Assembly (NCBI RefSeq): GCF_950295315.1
Contig: NW_026647188.1
Coordinates: 496,001 to 560,000 of the forward strand
DNA: 64,000 nucleotides
Direction: 5' to 3'
From: Erinaceus europaeus
Taxonomy: Eukaryota; Chordata; Mammalia; Eulipotyphla; Erinaceidae
Positions 35,256 to 48,700 of this stretch are shown here, piece after piece. The notes below the pieces were generated by a model. That model had not been told where the DNA came from. It saw nothing but the letters and a program-made list of their open reading frames with translations, and did not search any database. Made by a program: the position numbers and the translations under genes. Every line of letters starts with the position of its first letter. Within the stretch, counting starts at the first letter, position 1.

Positions 35256-36795
35256 CCTCCTCCCCCTCCCTCTACCCCTCCCCCTCCCCTTCCTCATCCT
35301 CAGAGGGACTCACTCAGGGCCCTTGGCCTAGGCAAGCCAGGGCTGCTGCTGTGGCTGCTGCAGCTGCTATCCAGTGGGTGGGTGCAGGTATCTGGCCCTG
35401 TCAGTTCCTGATTCTTGGGACCTGCCTGCCTCCAGCTCCACCCACTCTCCAGTCCAGCCCCCTGCCCCTCCTCCACAAGGAAGCCCCCTTTTCCCCTTGC
35501 CCCCAGTCCCCTAGCTCCCCAACTGTCATCTACTGTTTGCCTCCTTTCCTGCCAGCCTGCTGCTGCCCTCCAGCCCTGGGGGCCCTGGGCCAGCCCAGCT
35601 GCCATCTGCACCATCCTGCAGGGGGACCTGCCCTAACGCCCTGCCACCACAGGCACACACAGCCCTGCACCTATTCAGGGGCTCCCCTGCCTGGAGCCTG
35701 CCCCCCAAACAGTCTCCTTCTGCCCCTCAACCCCCTTCTACCCCTGTCAGGGCCCCTCACACACACCTGGGCATGAGTATCCCACACATGCACATCTCTC
35801 CCCTCCCCCTCCACTCCATTTGCACTAAGGATGGGAAGAGTCTTTTTCTCTGGGTATCCCCAGAGGAGTTGGGTCTGTCCAATGTCCTGGGGAGCCGGAA
35901 CTGCAAACAATCTACAATGTAACATTTGGATCTCAGGCAACCCAATCCCAAGTGCGCTGTGCAAGCCTAGGACTGGCGAAAACACCCCACTCTGAGCACA
36001 AGGTCTGCCTGGGGCAGTGGCTCCTCCAGTGGACTCAGAGACAGGCAGAGGCAGACAGCGTTTTCAGGTTCAAAACCTGTACTTCCCAGAAGCTGGTCCA
36101 TCAGTAGGGTAAAAAAAAAAAAGGCTTTTTTTTTCCCCACTGCCTGACTCTCCTGTGTGATGCCTGTTTCTCAGTGAAACAAGGGAAAAAAATCTTTTTG
36201 GGAGGGAGCAAGACCAAGATGCAGGCAGGTGGACTCCGTGGAGGGTGGATGGGTAGATGGACCATGCCCTGGCTCTAGAGCCCCAGCTGCTGTTCCAGGC
36301 GCTCTCTGATTCCAGAGATCCCCCTGTGGCTTCTCATGAGACTATTTCCAAGACTGATCCTCACGATATTGAGGATTCAAAAAATAGACAGGTCATATTG
36401 GTGTAAAAAGGAAATCCAGGGAGGTTGGACGAATGTCAGAGGGTTAAGAGGTGGTGGAGGAAACGAGGGGACAGGCAGAAGGATCTGCGGTATGGCCCCC
36501 AGACCCCCACCTGCAGGGGAGTAGCTTTACAGGGGGTGAAGCAGATCTTCAGGGGCTCTATCTTTCACTACCCCCTCTGACTTTCCCCTCCCCTATCCCT
36601 TTCTCTCTGTCCTATGCAAGGACAGTAACAACAACAACAACAATAATAAGAAGAAGCACAACAATGATCAAGCAACAAGGGCAGCAAAAGGAGAATAAAT
36701 GGTGTGCAGGAGCAGTGGATTCCAGGTATATGTATGGAGCACCGGCAGTGACCCTGGAAGCAATAAATAAATAAATAAATACACACACACACACA

Positions 36796-36842
<47 letters not shown>

Positions 36843-36846
<4 letters not shown>

Positions 36847-37210
36847 ACTCATAGAGAAAATATACAGGTAATATACATGTATACATGTGTTGGTGTATCC
36901 ACTTTGTAAATAAATGTACATGCACTTTTGTTTATCTAGTGAAGCAGACCTGCAGGGGTCTACCTATCTCTCACCCTTCTGTGTTTCCAGTCCTCTCTCC
37001 CTTTCTCTCTGTCCTATGCAAGGACAGTAACAACAACAACAACAATAAGAAGAAGAAGCACAACAATGATCAAGCAACAAGGGCAGCAAAAGGAGAATAA
37101 ATGATCTGCAGGAGCAGTGGATTCCAGGTATATGTATGGAGCAGCGGCAGTGACCCTGGAAGCAATAAATAAATAAATAAATACATATATATATATATAT
37201 ATATATATAT
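36843..37210 (+). repeat. Extra sub-repeat of U8 (368 bp)
   Basis: Type D version with 'ctacctatctctc', shared with U12. The tail is (AATA)n without the 'aaac' interruption. 'gagcagcggcag' at about 37140 is private to this copy. Confidence 0.88.
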
Positions 37211-38815
37211 GAAAACTCATAGAGAAAATATACAGGTAATATACATGTATACATGTGTTGGTGTATCCACTTTGTAAATAAATGTACATGCACTTTTGTT
37301 TATCTAGTGAAGCAGACCTGCAGGGGTCTACCTTTCTCTCACCCTTCTGTGTTTCCAGTCCTCTCTCCCTTTCTCTCTGTCCTATGCAAGGACAGTAACA
37401 GCAACAACAACGATAATAATAACCACAACAAAGTTCAGGCAACAAGGGCAGCCAAAGGGGAAAACATGGTCTGCAGGAGCAGTGGGTTCGTGGTGCAGGC
37501 CCCTAGCCCTGACAATAACCCTGGAGGCAATCAATCAGTCAATCAATCAATCAATAGATAAAGAATACACAAATAAAAAATGCAGGTATTATACATGTAT
37601 ACGTGTCTCTGTGTTTCTACTGAGTCAAATGAAAATGTGCTTTATTTATTTAGTGAAGCAGATCTTCAGGGTCCTATCTTTCTCTCCCCCATCTCTCTTT
37701 AACTTCCTCTTTCCATTTTTCTCTGTTCTCCGCAAGGACAGTAACTATCACAACAACAATAATAATATTATTAATAACCACAATATTCAAGCCACAAGGG
37801 CAGCAAAAGGGGAAAAAATGGAACATAGGAGCAGTGGATTAGTGGTACTGGCACTGCGCTATGGCAATAACCCCTTGTGGCAATAAATAAATAAATAAAT
37901 AAATAAATAATACAAGTAATAGACAAGAATATGTCCCAGTGTGTGTTTCCACCGTGTAAACATAAAAGCACTTTTATTTACTTATTTATATTTTATTTAT
38001 TTCTTTCCTAACCAAGAGAATTTCTTTTCACTGCTAAAAAAATGTCACATTAAGCTTAGCACGTGGTGCCTCACCTGGTTAAGCACTCATGTTAAACTGT
38101 AGGAGGACCTGGGTTCAAGACCCTGGTTCCAACCTGCAGTGGGAAATCTTTACAAGTGGTGCACATGTGCTGCAGGTATCTCTCTGGTTCTCAAAATCTC
38201 TATCCCTCTCTTGTCTCTCAATTCTTGACTGTCCATTCCAAAAAATAAATCAAGATAATAGAAAGCAAAAAAAAAGAAGAAGAAGAAGAAGAAGGCAAAA
38301 TGAAATATCCTAATATTTCAAGGGGCTGCTCAAAACAATGCTTTCCTTATTATGATCCTCACAGCATACCATATTCAGAAAGGGAAAAGACACCGCGTTT
38401 CTTAAACCCAGTTTATTTAATACATTTATTCATTTATTTATTGAGGTGTTAATGTTTTACAATCGACAGAAGACTAGGGCTCTTATGCCAGAGGTCTCAA
38501 GTACCCCTAGATGGCTCTCTGCCTCTACAAAACCAGTCAATCAACCCGTGCATCACTCATTCCTTCCATCCATCCATCCATCCATCCTTCCATCCATCCA
38601 TCCATCCATCCATCCATCCATCCATCCATCCATCCAACTATCCATTGACAATCAACCAAGGTAAGTACAAACGGAGATATAACCTTGAATGATAAAGACA
38701 GTCAAACCTGCACAGATACGTTGCCAACTGGGCAGTTTGGCTGAATAGGGCAGAGGAGCTGATCCAGGGAATGTGGTGGGGCGTGTGGGTGTGGGTGGGG
38801 TGAGCAGGGGAGCCT

Positions 38816-39738
38816 GTGAGCTGGGTCACGTCAGGGACGCAGAGGGGTGGTGTGGGCAGCTGTCAAGGTGAAATGTCAAAAGCGCTCGAGCTGGTGATAA
38901 GGGCACCCGGAAGTGAGGAGAGAAAAGAGGAGCGGAGCGGACAGGAGAGGAGAGGAGAGGAGAGGAGAGGAGAGGACAGGAGAGGACAGGAGAGGACAGG
39001 AGAGGAACTGAGAAAGCCACCTGGACAGAGGTAGCATACCGGCATCCAGCAAGGCAGGCAGGCATGTAGGTAGCTGTAGCCCGGGCTCCCAGGATCCTGG
39101 GCGCACCTCCTCCTTTGCTCTCTTGGCTGCCAGCCCCGAGGTCCGTCGTAGGTCAGCGCTGTCCTCCCGTTCTTCCGTCCCTCTGTGCCAGGGCCCAGGG
39201 GTCTGGTTGCTGCCGCTTGACATAGTGGCAGGACAGTTGGGCTGCCCAGTGCCAGTGCGCATGCGCACAGAATCCTGGGAGGGGGACATCACAGAGGGCT
39301 CCAGAGGTTGCTAGGCCACGAGGACCCCGCCCACCCAGTTGACCCCTAGGGAGTGGTGGTGGTGGCAGTGGTGGTGGCAGCAGACATGACACCAACCCTG
39401 AACTTGATCTGAGGGGTGGTGGCCAGCCACCAGAGCCAGAGCCCCAGGCCAAAGCCAGCGCAGGTGGGCGGGGCTCTGAGGCAAGGGGCACGGTGGGGGC
39501 GTGTCTGGGGGCGGGGCCGGCATCTGACAGCCCAGGGCTGGGGTCCAAGGGCCGCCAGGCCCCTGTCCAAGCAAGTGCACTGACACACAGACAGACTGAC
39601 TGACTGACAGCCCCCAACCCACAGACACCCCCCAGGGCCCTGGGAGCCCTGAGCTGCCCCGGATCTGGCGGGCAGCCACCTGGACACAGGCCTCCATAGT
39701 GGAGGCCCCTGTAGACCCCGTTGCCTGCTGACAGCGGC
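38816..39738. promoter_or_regulatory. CpG-island-like core, U9
   Basis: NRF1-type palindrome at 39256-39267. Private changes are 'caggatcctgg' (about 39090) and 'gcagacatgac' (about 39379); 'caccaaccc' (about 39391) is shared with U11. Confidence 0.58.
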
Positions 39739-41275
39739 CCTCCTCCCCCTCCCTCTACCCCTCCCCCTCCCCTTCCTCATCCTCAGAGGGACTCACTCAG
39801 GGCCCTTGGCCTAGGCAAGCCAGGGCTGCTGCTGTGGCTGCTGCAGCTGCTATCCAGTGGGTGGGTGCAGGTATCTGGCCCTGTCAGTTCCTGATTCTTG
39901 GGACCTGCCTGCCTCCAGCTCCACCCACTCTCCAGTCCAGCCCCCTGCCCCTCCTCCGCAAGGATGCCCCCTTTTCCCCTTGCCCCCTGTCCCCTAGCTC
40001 CCCAACTGTCATCTACTGTTTGCCTCCTTTCCTGCCAGCCTGCTGCTGCCCTCCAGCCCTGGGGGCCCTGGGCCAGCCCAGCTGCCATCTGCACCATCCT
40101 GCAGGGGGACCTGCCCTAAGGCCCTGCCACCACAGGCACACACAGCCCTGCACCTATTCAGGGGCTCCCCTGCCTGCAGCCTGCCCCCCAAACAGTCTCC
40201 TTCTGCCCCTCAACCCCCTTCTAACCCCTGTCAGGGCCCCTCACACACACCTGGGCATGAGTATCCCACACATGCACATCTCTCCCCTCCCCCTCCACTC
40301 CATTTGCACTAAGGATGGGAAGAGTCTTTTTCTCTGGGTATCCCCAGAGGAGTTGGGTCTGTCCAATGTCCTGGGGTGCCGGAACTGCAAACAATCTACA
40401 ATGTAACATTTGGATCTCAGGCAACCCAATCCCAAGTGCGCTGTGCAAGCCTAGGACTGGCGAAAACACCCCACTCTGAGCACAAGGTCTGCCTGGGGCA
40501 GTGGCTCCTCCAGTGGACTCAGAGACAGGCAGAGGCAGACAGCGTTTTCAGGTTCAAAACCTGTACTTCCCAGAAGCTGGTCCATCAGTAGGGTAAAAAA
40601 AAAAAAAAAAAAAAAAAGGCTTTTTTTTTCCCCACTGCCTGACTCTCCTGTGTGATGGCTGTTTCTCAGTGAAACAAGGGAAAAAAATCTTTTTGGGAGG
40701 GAGCAAGACCAAGATGCAGGCAGGTGGACTCCGTGGAGGGTGGATGGGTAGATGGACCATGCCCTGGCTCTAGAGCCCCAGCTGCTGTTCCAGGCGCTCT
40801 CTGATTCCAGAGATCCCCCTGTGGCTTCTCATGAGACTATTTCCAAGACTGATCCTCACGATATTGAGGATTCAAAAAATAGACAGGTCATATTGGTGTA
40901 AAAAGGAAATCCAGGGAGGTTGGACGAATGTCAGAGGGTTAAGAGGTGGTGGAGGAAACGAGGGGACAGGCAGAAGGATCTGCGGTATGGCCCCCAGACC
41001 CCCACCTGCAGGCGAGTAGCTTTACAGGGGGTGAAGCAGATCTTCAGGGGCTCTATCTTTCACTTCCCCCTCTGACTTTCCCCTCCCCTATCCCTTTCTC
41101 TCTGTCCTATGCAAGGACAGTAACAACAACAACAACAATAAGAAGAAGAAGCACAACAATGATCAAGCAACAAGGGCAGCAAAAGGAGAATAAATGGTGT
41201 GCAGGAGCAGTGGATTCCAGGTATATGTATGGAGCACCGGCAGTGACCCTGGAAGCAATAAATAAATAAATAAAT

Positions 41276-41341
<66 letters not shown>

Positions 41342-41345
<4 letters not shown>

Positions 41346-41713
41346 ACTCATAGAGAAAATATACAGGTAATATACATGTATACATGTGTTGGTGTATCCA
41401 CTTTGTAAATAAATGTACATGCACTTTTGTTTATCTAGTGAAGCAGACCTGCAGGGGTCTACCTTTCTCTCACCCTTCTGTGTTTCCAGTCCTCTCTCCC
41501 TTTCTCTCTGTCCTATGCAAGGACAGTAACAACAACAACAACAATAAGAAGAAGAAGCACAACAATGATCAAGCAACAAGGGCAGCAAAAGGAGAATAAA
41601 TGGTCTGCAGGAGCAGTGGATTCCAGGTATATGTATGGAGCACCGGCAGTGACCCTGGAAGCAATAAATAAATAAACAAATAAATACATATATATATATA
41701 TATATATATATAT
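41342..41713 (+). repeat. Extra sub-repeat of U9 (372 bp)
   Basis: Carries 'aataaacaaat', which among the other extra sub-repeats occurs only in U1-U3. Type A units U5 and U13 have no block at this place, so it was probably acquired together with the U3-like tract. Confidence 0.88.
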
Positions 41714-44700
41714 GAAAACTCATAGAGAAAATATACAGGTAATATACATGTATACATGTGTTGGTGTATCCACTTTGTAAATAAATGTACATGCACTTTT
41801 GTTTATCTAGTGAAGCAGACCTGCAGGGGTCTACCTTTCTCTCACCCTTCTGTGTTTCCAGTTCTCTCTCCCTTTCTCTCTGTCCTATGCAAGGACAGTA
41901 ACAGCAACAACAATGATAATAATAACCACAACAAAGTTCAGGCAACAAGGGCAGCCAAAGGGGAAAACATGGTCTGCAGGAGCAGTGGGTTCGTGGTGCA
42001 GGCCCCTAGCCCTCACAATAACCCTGGAGGCAATCAATCAGTCAATCAATCAATCAATAGATAAAGAATACACAAATAAAAAATGCAGGTATTATACATG
42101 TATACGTGTCTCTGTGTTTCTACTGAGTCAAATGAAAATGTGCTTTATTTATTTAGTGAAGCAGATCTTCAGGGGGCCTATCTTACTCTCCCCCATCTCT
42201 CTTTAACCTCCTCTTTCCATTTTTCTCTGTTCTCCGCAAGGACAGTAACTATCACAACAACAATAATAATATTATTAATAACCACAATATTCAAGCCACA
42301 AGGGCAGCAAAAGGGGAAAAAATGGAACATAGGAGCAGTGGATTAGTGGTACTGGCACTGTGCTATGGCAATAACCCCTTGTGGCAATAAATAAATAAAT
42401 AATACAAGTAATAGACAAGAATATGTCCCAGTGTGTGTTTCCACTGTGTAAACATAAAAGCACTTTTATTTACTTATTTATATTTTATTTATTTCTTTCC
42501 TAGCCAAGAGAATTTCTTTTCACTGCTAAAAAAATGTCACATTAAGTTTAGCAGGTGGTGCCTCACCTGGTTAAGCACTCATGTTAAACTGTAGGAGGAC
42601 CTGGGTTCAAGACCCTGGTTCCAACCTGCAGTGGGAAATCTTTACAAGTGGTGCACATGTGCTGCAGGTATCTCTCTGGTTCTCAAAATCTCTATCCCTC
42701 CCATGTCTCTCAATTCTGGACTGTCCATTCCAAAAAATAAATCAAGATAATAGAAAGAAAAAAAAAAAAAAGAAGAAGAAGAAGAAGGCAAAATGAAATA
42801 TCCTAATATTTCAAGGGGCTGCTCAAAACAATGCTTTCCTTATTATGATCCTCACAGCATACCATATTCAGAAAGGGAAAAGACACCGCGTTTCTTAAAC
42901 CCAGTTTATTTAATACATTTATTCATTTATTTATTGAGGTGTTAATGTTTTACAATCGACAGAAGACTAGGGCTCTTATGCCAGAGGTCTCAAGTACCCC
43001 TAGATGGCTCTCTGCCTCTACAAAACCAATCAATCAACCCGTGCATCACTCCATCCATCCATCCTTCCATCCATCCATCCATCCATCCATCCATCCATCC
43101 ATCCATCCATCCAACTATCCATTGACAATCAACCAAGCTAAGTACAAACGGAGATATAACCTGCACAGATACGTTGCCAACTGGGCAGTTTGGCTGAATA
43201 GGGCAGAGGAGCTGATCCTGGGAATGTGGTGGGGCGTGTGGGTGTGGGTGGGGTGAGCAGGGGAGCCTGTGAGCTGGGTCACATCAGGGACGCGGAGGGG
43301 TGGTGTGGGCAGCTGTCAAGGTGAAATGTCAAAAGCGCTCGAGCTGGTGATAAGGGCACCCGGAAGTGAGGAGAGAAAAGAGGAGCGGAGTGGACAGGAG
43401 AGGAGAGGAGAGGAGAGGACAGGAGAGGAGAGGAGAGGACAGGAGAGGAATTGAGAAAGCCACCTGGACAGAGGTAGCATACCGGCATCCAGCAAGGCAG
43501 GCAGGCATGTAGGTAGCTGTAGCCCGGGCTCCCTGGCTCCTGGGCACACCTCCTCCTTTGCTCTCTTGGCTGCCAGCCCCGAGGTCCGTCGTAGGTCAGC
43601 GCTGTCCTCCCGTTCTTCCGTTCCTCTGTGCCAGGGCCCAGGGGTCTGGTTGCTGCCGCTTGACATAGTGGCAGGACAGTTGGGCTGCCCAGTGCCAGTG
43701 CGCATGCGCATAGAATCCTGGGACGGGGACATCACAGAGGGCTCGAGAGGTTGCTAGGCCACGAGGACCCCGCCCACCCAGTTGACCCCTAGGGAGTGGT
43801 GGTGGTGGCAGTGGTGGTGGCAGCAGCCATGACACCCACCCTGAACTTGATCTGAGGGGTGGTGGCCAGCCACCAGAGCCAGAGCCCCAGGCCAAAGCCA
43901 GCGCAGGTGGGCGGGGCTCTGAGGCAAGGGGCACGGTGGGGGCGTGTCTGGGGGCGGGGCCGGCATCTGACAGCCCAGGGCTGGGGTCCAAGGGCCGCCA
44001 GGCCCCTGTCCAAGCAAGTGCACTGACACACAGACAGACTGACTGACTGACAGCCCCCAACCCACAGACACCCCCCAGGGCCCTGGGAGCCCTGAGCTGC
44101 CCCGGATCTGGCGGGCAGCCACCTGGACACAGGCCTCCATAGTGGAGGCCCCTGTAGACCCCGTTGCCTGCTGACAGCGGCCCTCCTCCCCCTCCCTCTA
44201 CCCCTCCCCCTCCCCTTCCTCATCCTCAGAGGGACTCACTCAGGGCCCTTGGCCTAGGCAAGCCAGGGCTGCTGCTGTGGCTGCTGCAGCTGCTATCCAG
44301 TGGGTGGGTGCAGGTATCTGGCCCTGTCAGTTCCTGATTCTTGGGACCTGCCTGCCTCCAGCTCCACCCACTCTCCAGTCCAGCCCCCTGCCCCTCCTCC
44401 GCAAGGATGCCCCCTTTTCCCCTTGCCCCCTGTCCCCTAGCTCCCCAACTGTCATCTACTGTTTGCCTCCTTTCCTGCCAGCCTGCTGCTGCCCTCCAGC
44501 CCTGGGGGCCCTGGGCCAGCCCAGCTGCCATCTGCACCATCCTGCAGGGGGACCTGCTTAACGCCCTGCCACCACAGGCACACACAGCCCTGCACCTATT
44601 CAGGGGCTCCCCTGCCTGCAGCCTGCCCCCCAAACAGTCTCCTTCTGCCCCTCAACCCCCTTCTAACCCCTGTCAGGGCCCCTCACACACACCTGGGCAT

Positions 44701-45735
44701 GAGTATCCCACACATGCACATCTCTCCCCTCCCCCTCCACTCCATTTGCACTAAGGATGGGAAGAGTCTTTTTCTCTGGGTATCCCCAGAGGAGTTGGGT
44801 CTGTCCAATGTCCTGGGGAGCCGGAACTGCAAACAATCTACAATGTAACATTTGGATCTCAGGCAACCCAATCCCAAGTGCGCTGTGCAAGCCTAGGACT
44901 GGCGAAAACACCCCACTCTGAGCACAAGGTCTGCCTGGGGCAGTGGCTCCTCCAGTGGACTCAGAGACAGGCAGAGGCAGACAGTGTTTTCAGGTTCAAA
45001 ACCTGTACTTCCCAGAAGCTGGTCCATCAGTAGGGTAAAAAAAAAAAAAAAAAGGCTTTTTTTTTTCCCCACTGCCTGACTCTCCTGTGTGATGCCTGTT
45101 TCTCAGTGAAACAAGGGAAAAAATCTTTTTGGGAGGGAGCAAGACCAAGATGCAGGCAGGTGGACTCCGTGGAGGGTGGATGGGTAGATGGACCATGCCC
45201 TGGCTCTAGAGCCCCAGCTGCTGTTCCAGGCGCTCTCTGATTCCAAAGATCCCCCTGTGGCTTCTCATGAGACTATTTCCAAGACTGATCCTCACGATAT
45301 TGAGGATTCAAAAAATAGACAGGTCATATTGGTGTAAAAAGGAAATCCAAGGAGGTTGGAAGAATGTCAGAGGGTTAAGAGGTGGTGGAGAAAACGAGGG
45401 GACAGGCAGAAGGATCTGCGGTATGGCCCCCAGACCCCCACCTGCAGGGGAGTAGCTTTACAGGGGGTGAAGCAGATCTTCAGGGGCTCTATCTTTCACT
45501 TCCCCCTCTGACTTTCCCCTCCCCTATCCCTTTCTCTCTGTCCTATGCAAGGACAGTAACAACAACAACAACAATAAGAAGAAGAAGCACAACAATGATC
45601 AAGCAACAAGGGCAGCAAAAGGAGAATAAATGGTGTGCAGGAGCAGTGGATTCCAGGTATATGTATGGAGCACCGGCAGTGACCCTGGAAGCAATAAATA
45701 AATAAATAAATACATATATATATATATATATATAT
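41714..45735 (+). repeat. Unit U10 (4022 bp, short, HOR type B)
   Basis: Type B from about 42,545 onward ('attaagtttagcagg', 'cggagtggacagg', 'gaggaattgag'). Its first 500 bp or so carry the left-edge marker 'tcttactctcc' at about 42181, so the mosaic tract of U9 extends into it. 'gtcacatcagg' at about 43279 loses the CRE-like 'tcacgtca' of other units. A CC deletion at about 44556 ('cctgcttaacgcc') shifts the plus-strand frame. The tRNA-headed SINE starts at 42551 and the NRF1-type motif is at 43699-43710. Confidence 0.93.
43269..44181. promoter_or_regulatory. CpG-island-like core, U10
   Basis: NRF1-type palindrome at 43699-43710 followed by 'tagaatcctgggacgg'. The CRE-like 'tcacgtca' is changed to 'tcacatca' at about 43279, the only unit where I see it lost. 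Confidence 0.58.
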
Positions 45736-48700
45736 GAAAACTCATAGAGAAAATATACAGGTAATATACATGTATACATGTGTTGGTGTATCCACTTTGT
45801 AAATAAATGTACATGCACTTTTGTTTATCTAGTGAAGCAGACCTGCAGGGGTCTACCTTTCTCTCACCCTTCTGTGTTTCCAGTCCTCTCTCCCTTTCTC
45901 TCTGTCCTATGCAAGGACAGTAACAGCAACAACAACGATAATAATAACCACAACAAAGTTCAGGCAACAAGGGCAGCCAAAGGGGAAAACATGGTCTGCA
46001 GGAGCAGTGGGTTTGTGGTGCAGGCCCCTAGCCCTGACAATAACCCTGGAGGCAATCAATCAGTCAATCAATCAATCAATAGATAAAGAATACACAAATA
46101 AAAAATGCAGGTATTATACATGTATACGTGTCTCTGTGTTTCTACTGAGTCAAATGAAAATGTGCTTTATTTATTTAGTGAAGCAGATCTTCAGGGGGCC
46201 TATCTTTCTCTCCCCCATCTCTCTTTAACCTCCTCTTTCCATTTTTCTCTGTTCTCCGCAAGGACAGTAACTATCACAACAACAATAATAATATTATTAA
46301 TAACCACAATATTCAAGCCACAAGGGCAGCAAAAGGGGAAAAACTGGAACATAGGAGCAGTGGATTAGTGGTACTGGCACTGCGCTATGGCAATAACCCC
46401 TTGTGGCAAAAAATAAATAAATAAATAAATAATACAAGTAATAGACAAGAATATGTCCCAGTGTGTGTTTCCACTGTGTAAACATAAAAGCACTTTTATT
46501 TACTTATTTATATTTTATTTATTTCTTTCCTAGCCAAGAGAATTTCTTTTCACTGCTAAAAAAATGTCACATTAAGTTTAGCATGTGGTGCCTCACCTGG
46601 TTAAGCACTCATGTTAAACTGTAGGAGGACCTGGGTTCAAGACCCTGGTTCCAACCTGCAGTGGGAAATCTTTACAAGTGGTGCACATGTGCTGCAGGTA
46701 TCTCTCTGGTTCTCAAAATCTCTATCCCTCCCTTGTCTCTCAATTCTGGACTGTCCATTCCAAAAAATAAATCAAGATAATAGAAAGCAAAAAAAAAAAA
46801 AAGAAGAAGAAGAAGAAGAAGGCAAAATGAAATATCCTAATATTTCAAGGGGCTGCTCAAAACAATGCTTTCCTTATTATGATCCTCACAGCATACCATA
46901 TTCAGAAAGGGAAAAGACACCGCGTTTCTTAAACCCAGTTTATTTAATACATTTATTCATTTATTTATTGAGGTGTTAATGTTTTACAATCGACAGAAGA
47001 CTAGGGCTCTTATGCCAGAGGTCTCAAGTACCCCTAGATGGCTCTCTGCCTCTACAAAACCAATCAATCAACCCGTACATCACTCCATCCATCCATCCAT
47101 CCTTCCATCCATCCATCCATCCATCCATCCATCCATCCATCCATCCATCCAACTATCCATTGACAATCAACCAAGCTAAGTGCAAACGGAGATATAACCT
47201 GCACAGATACGTTGCCAACTGGGCAGTTTGGCTGAATAGGGCAGAGGAGCTGATCCTGGGAATGTGGTGGGGCGTGTGGGTGTGGGTGGGGTGAGCAGGG
47301 GAGCCTGTGAGCTGGGTCACGTCAGGGACGCGGAGGGGTGGTGTGGGCAGCTGTCAAGGTGAAATGTCAAAAGCGCTCGAGCTGGTGATAAGGGCACCCG
47401 GAAGTGAGGAGAGAAAAGAGGAGCAGAGCGGACAGGAGAGGAGAGGAGAGGAGAGGACAGGAGAGGACAGGAGAGGACAGGAGAGGAACTGAGAAAGCCA
47501 CCTGGACAGAGGTAGCATACCGGCATCCAGCAAGGCAGGCAGGCATGTAGGTAGCTGTAGCCCGGGCTCCCTGGCTCCTGGGCGCACCTCCTCCTTTGCT
47601 CTCTTGGCTGCCAGCCCCGAGGTCCGTCGTAGGTCAGCGCTGTCCTCCCGTTCTTCCGTCCCTCTGTGCCAGGGCCCAGGGGTCTGGTTGCTGCCGCTTG
47701 ACATAGTGGCAGGACAGTTGGGCTGCCCAGTGCCAGTGCGCATGCGCATAGAATCCTGGGAGGGGGACATCACAGAGGGCTCGAGAGCTTGCTAGGCCAC
47801 GAGGACCCCGCCCACCCAGTTGACCCCTAGGGAGTGGTGGTGGTGGCAGTGGTGGTGGCAGCAGCCATGACACCAACCCTGAACTTGATCTGAGGGGTGG
47901 TGGCCAGCCACCAGAGCCAGAGCCCCAGGCCAAAGCCAGCGCAGGTGGGCGGGGCTCTGAGGCAAGGGGCACGGTGGGGGCGTGTCTGGGGGCGGGGCCG
48001 GCATCTGACAGCCCAGGGCTGGGGTCCAAGGGCCGCCAGGCCCCTGTCCAAGCAAGTGCACTGACACACAGACAGACTGACTGACTGACAGCCCCCAACC
48101 CACAGACACCCCCCAGGGCCCTGGGAGCCCTGAGCTGCCCCGGATCTGGCGGGCAGCCACCTGGACACAGGCCTCCATAGTGGAGGCCCCTGTAGACCCC
48201 GTTGCCTGCTGACAGCGGCCCTCCTCCCCCTCCCTCTACCCCTCCCCCTCCCCTTCCTCATCCTCAGAGGGACTCACTCAGGGCCCTTGGCCTAGGCAAG
48301 CCAGGGCTGCTGCTGTGGCTGCTGCAGCTGCTATCCAGTGGGTGGGTGCAGGTATCTGGCCCTGTCAGTTCCTGATTCTTGGGACCTGCCTGCCTCCAGC
48401 TCCACCCACTCTCCAGTCCAGCCCCCTGCCCCTCCTCCGCAAGGATGCCCCCTTTTCCCCTTGCCCCCTGTCCCCTAGCTCCCCAACTGTCATCTACTGT
48501 TTGCCTCCTTTCCTGCCAGCCTGCTGCTGCCCTCCAGCCCTGGGGGCCCTGGGCCAGCCCAGCTGCCATCTGCACCATCCTGCAGGGGGACCTGCCCTAA
48601 GGCCCTGCCACCACAGGCACACACAGCCCTGCACCTATTCAGGGGCTCCCCTGCCTGCAGCCTGCCCCCCAAACAGTCTCCTTCTGCCCCTCAACCCCCT

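Larger units (their letters stand above)
32724..37210 (+). repeat. Unit U8 (4487 bp, long, HOR type D)
   Basis: Type D markers shared with U12 are 'cacaacgacaat' at about 33263, 'ttcatggggcc' at about 33179, 'tctctctctggttc' at about 33700, 'gacgcggggggtgg' at about 34342, and a 'gagagagagagg' interruption in the polypurine tract. A 1-bp deletion ('ctacccctg' for 'ctaacccctg') at about 35738 breaks the frame that is open in most units. The tRNA-headed SINE starts at 33581, the NRF1-type motif is at 34773-34784, and the extra sub-repeat is at 36843-37210. Confidence 0.93.
37211..41713 (+). repeat. Unit U9 (4503 bp, long, mosaic type A)
   Basis: The left part is type A: it has the 24-bp segment at about 38686-38709 and shares 'cagggtcctatc' at about 37668 and 'gcacgtgg' at about 38059 with U13. 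The middle shares two rare changes with U11: 'caccaaccc' at about 39391 and 'cctaaggcc' at about 40116. From about 40,650 onward it switches to the U1-U4 form ('gatggctg', C at 41013, 'aataaacaaat' at about 41671) and gains the extra sub-repeat at 41342-41713, which U5 and U13 lack. The NRF1-type motif is at 39256-39267. Confidence 0.93.
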
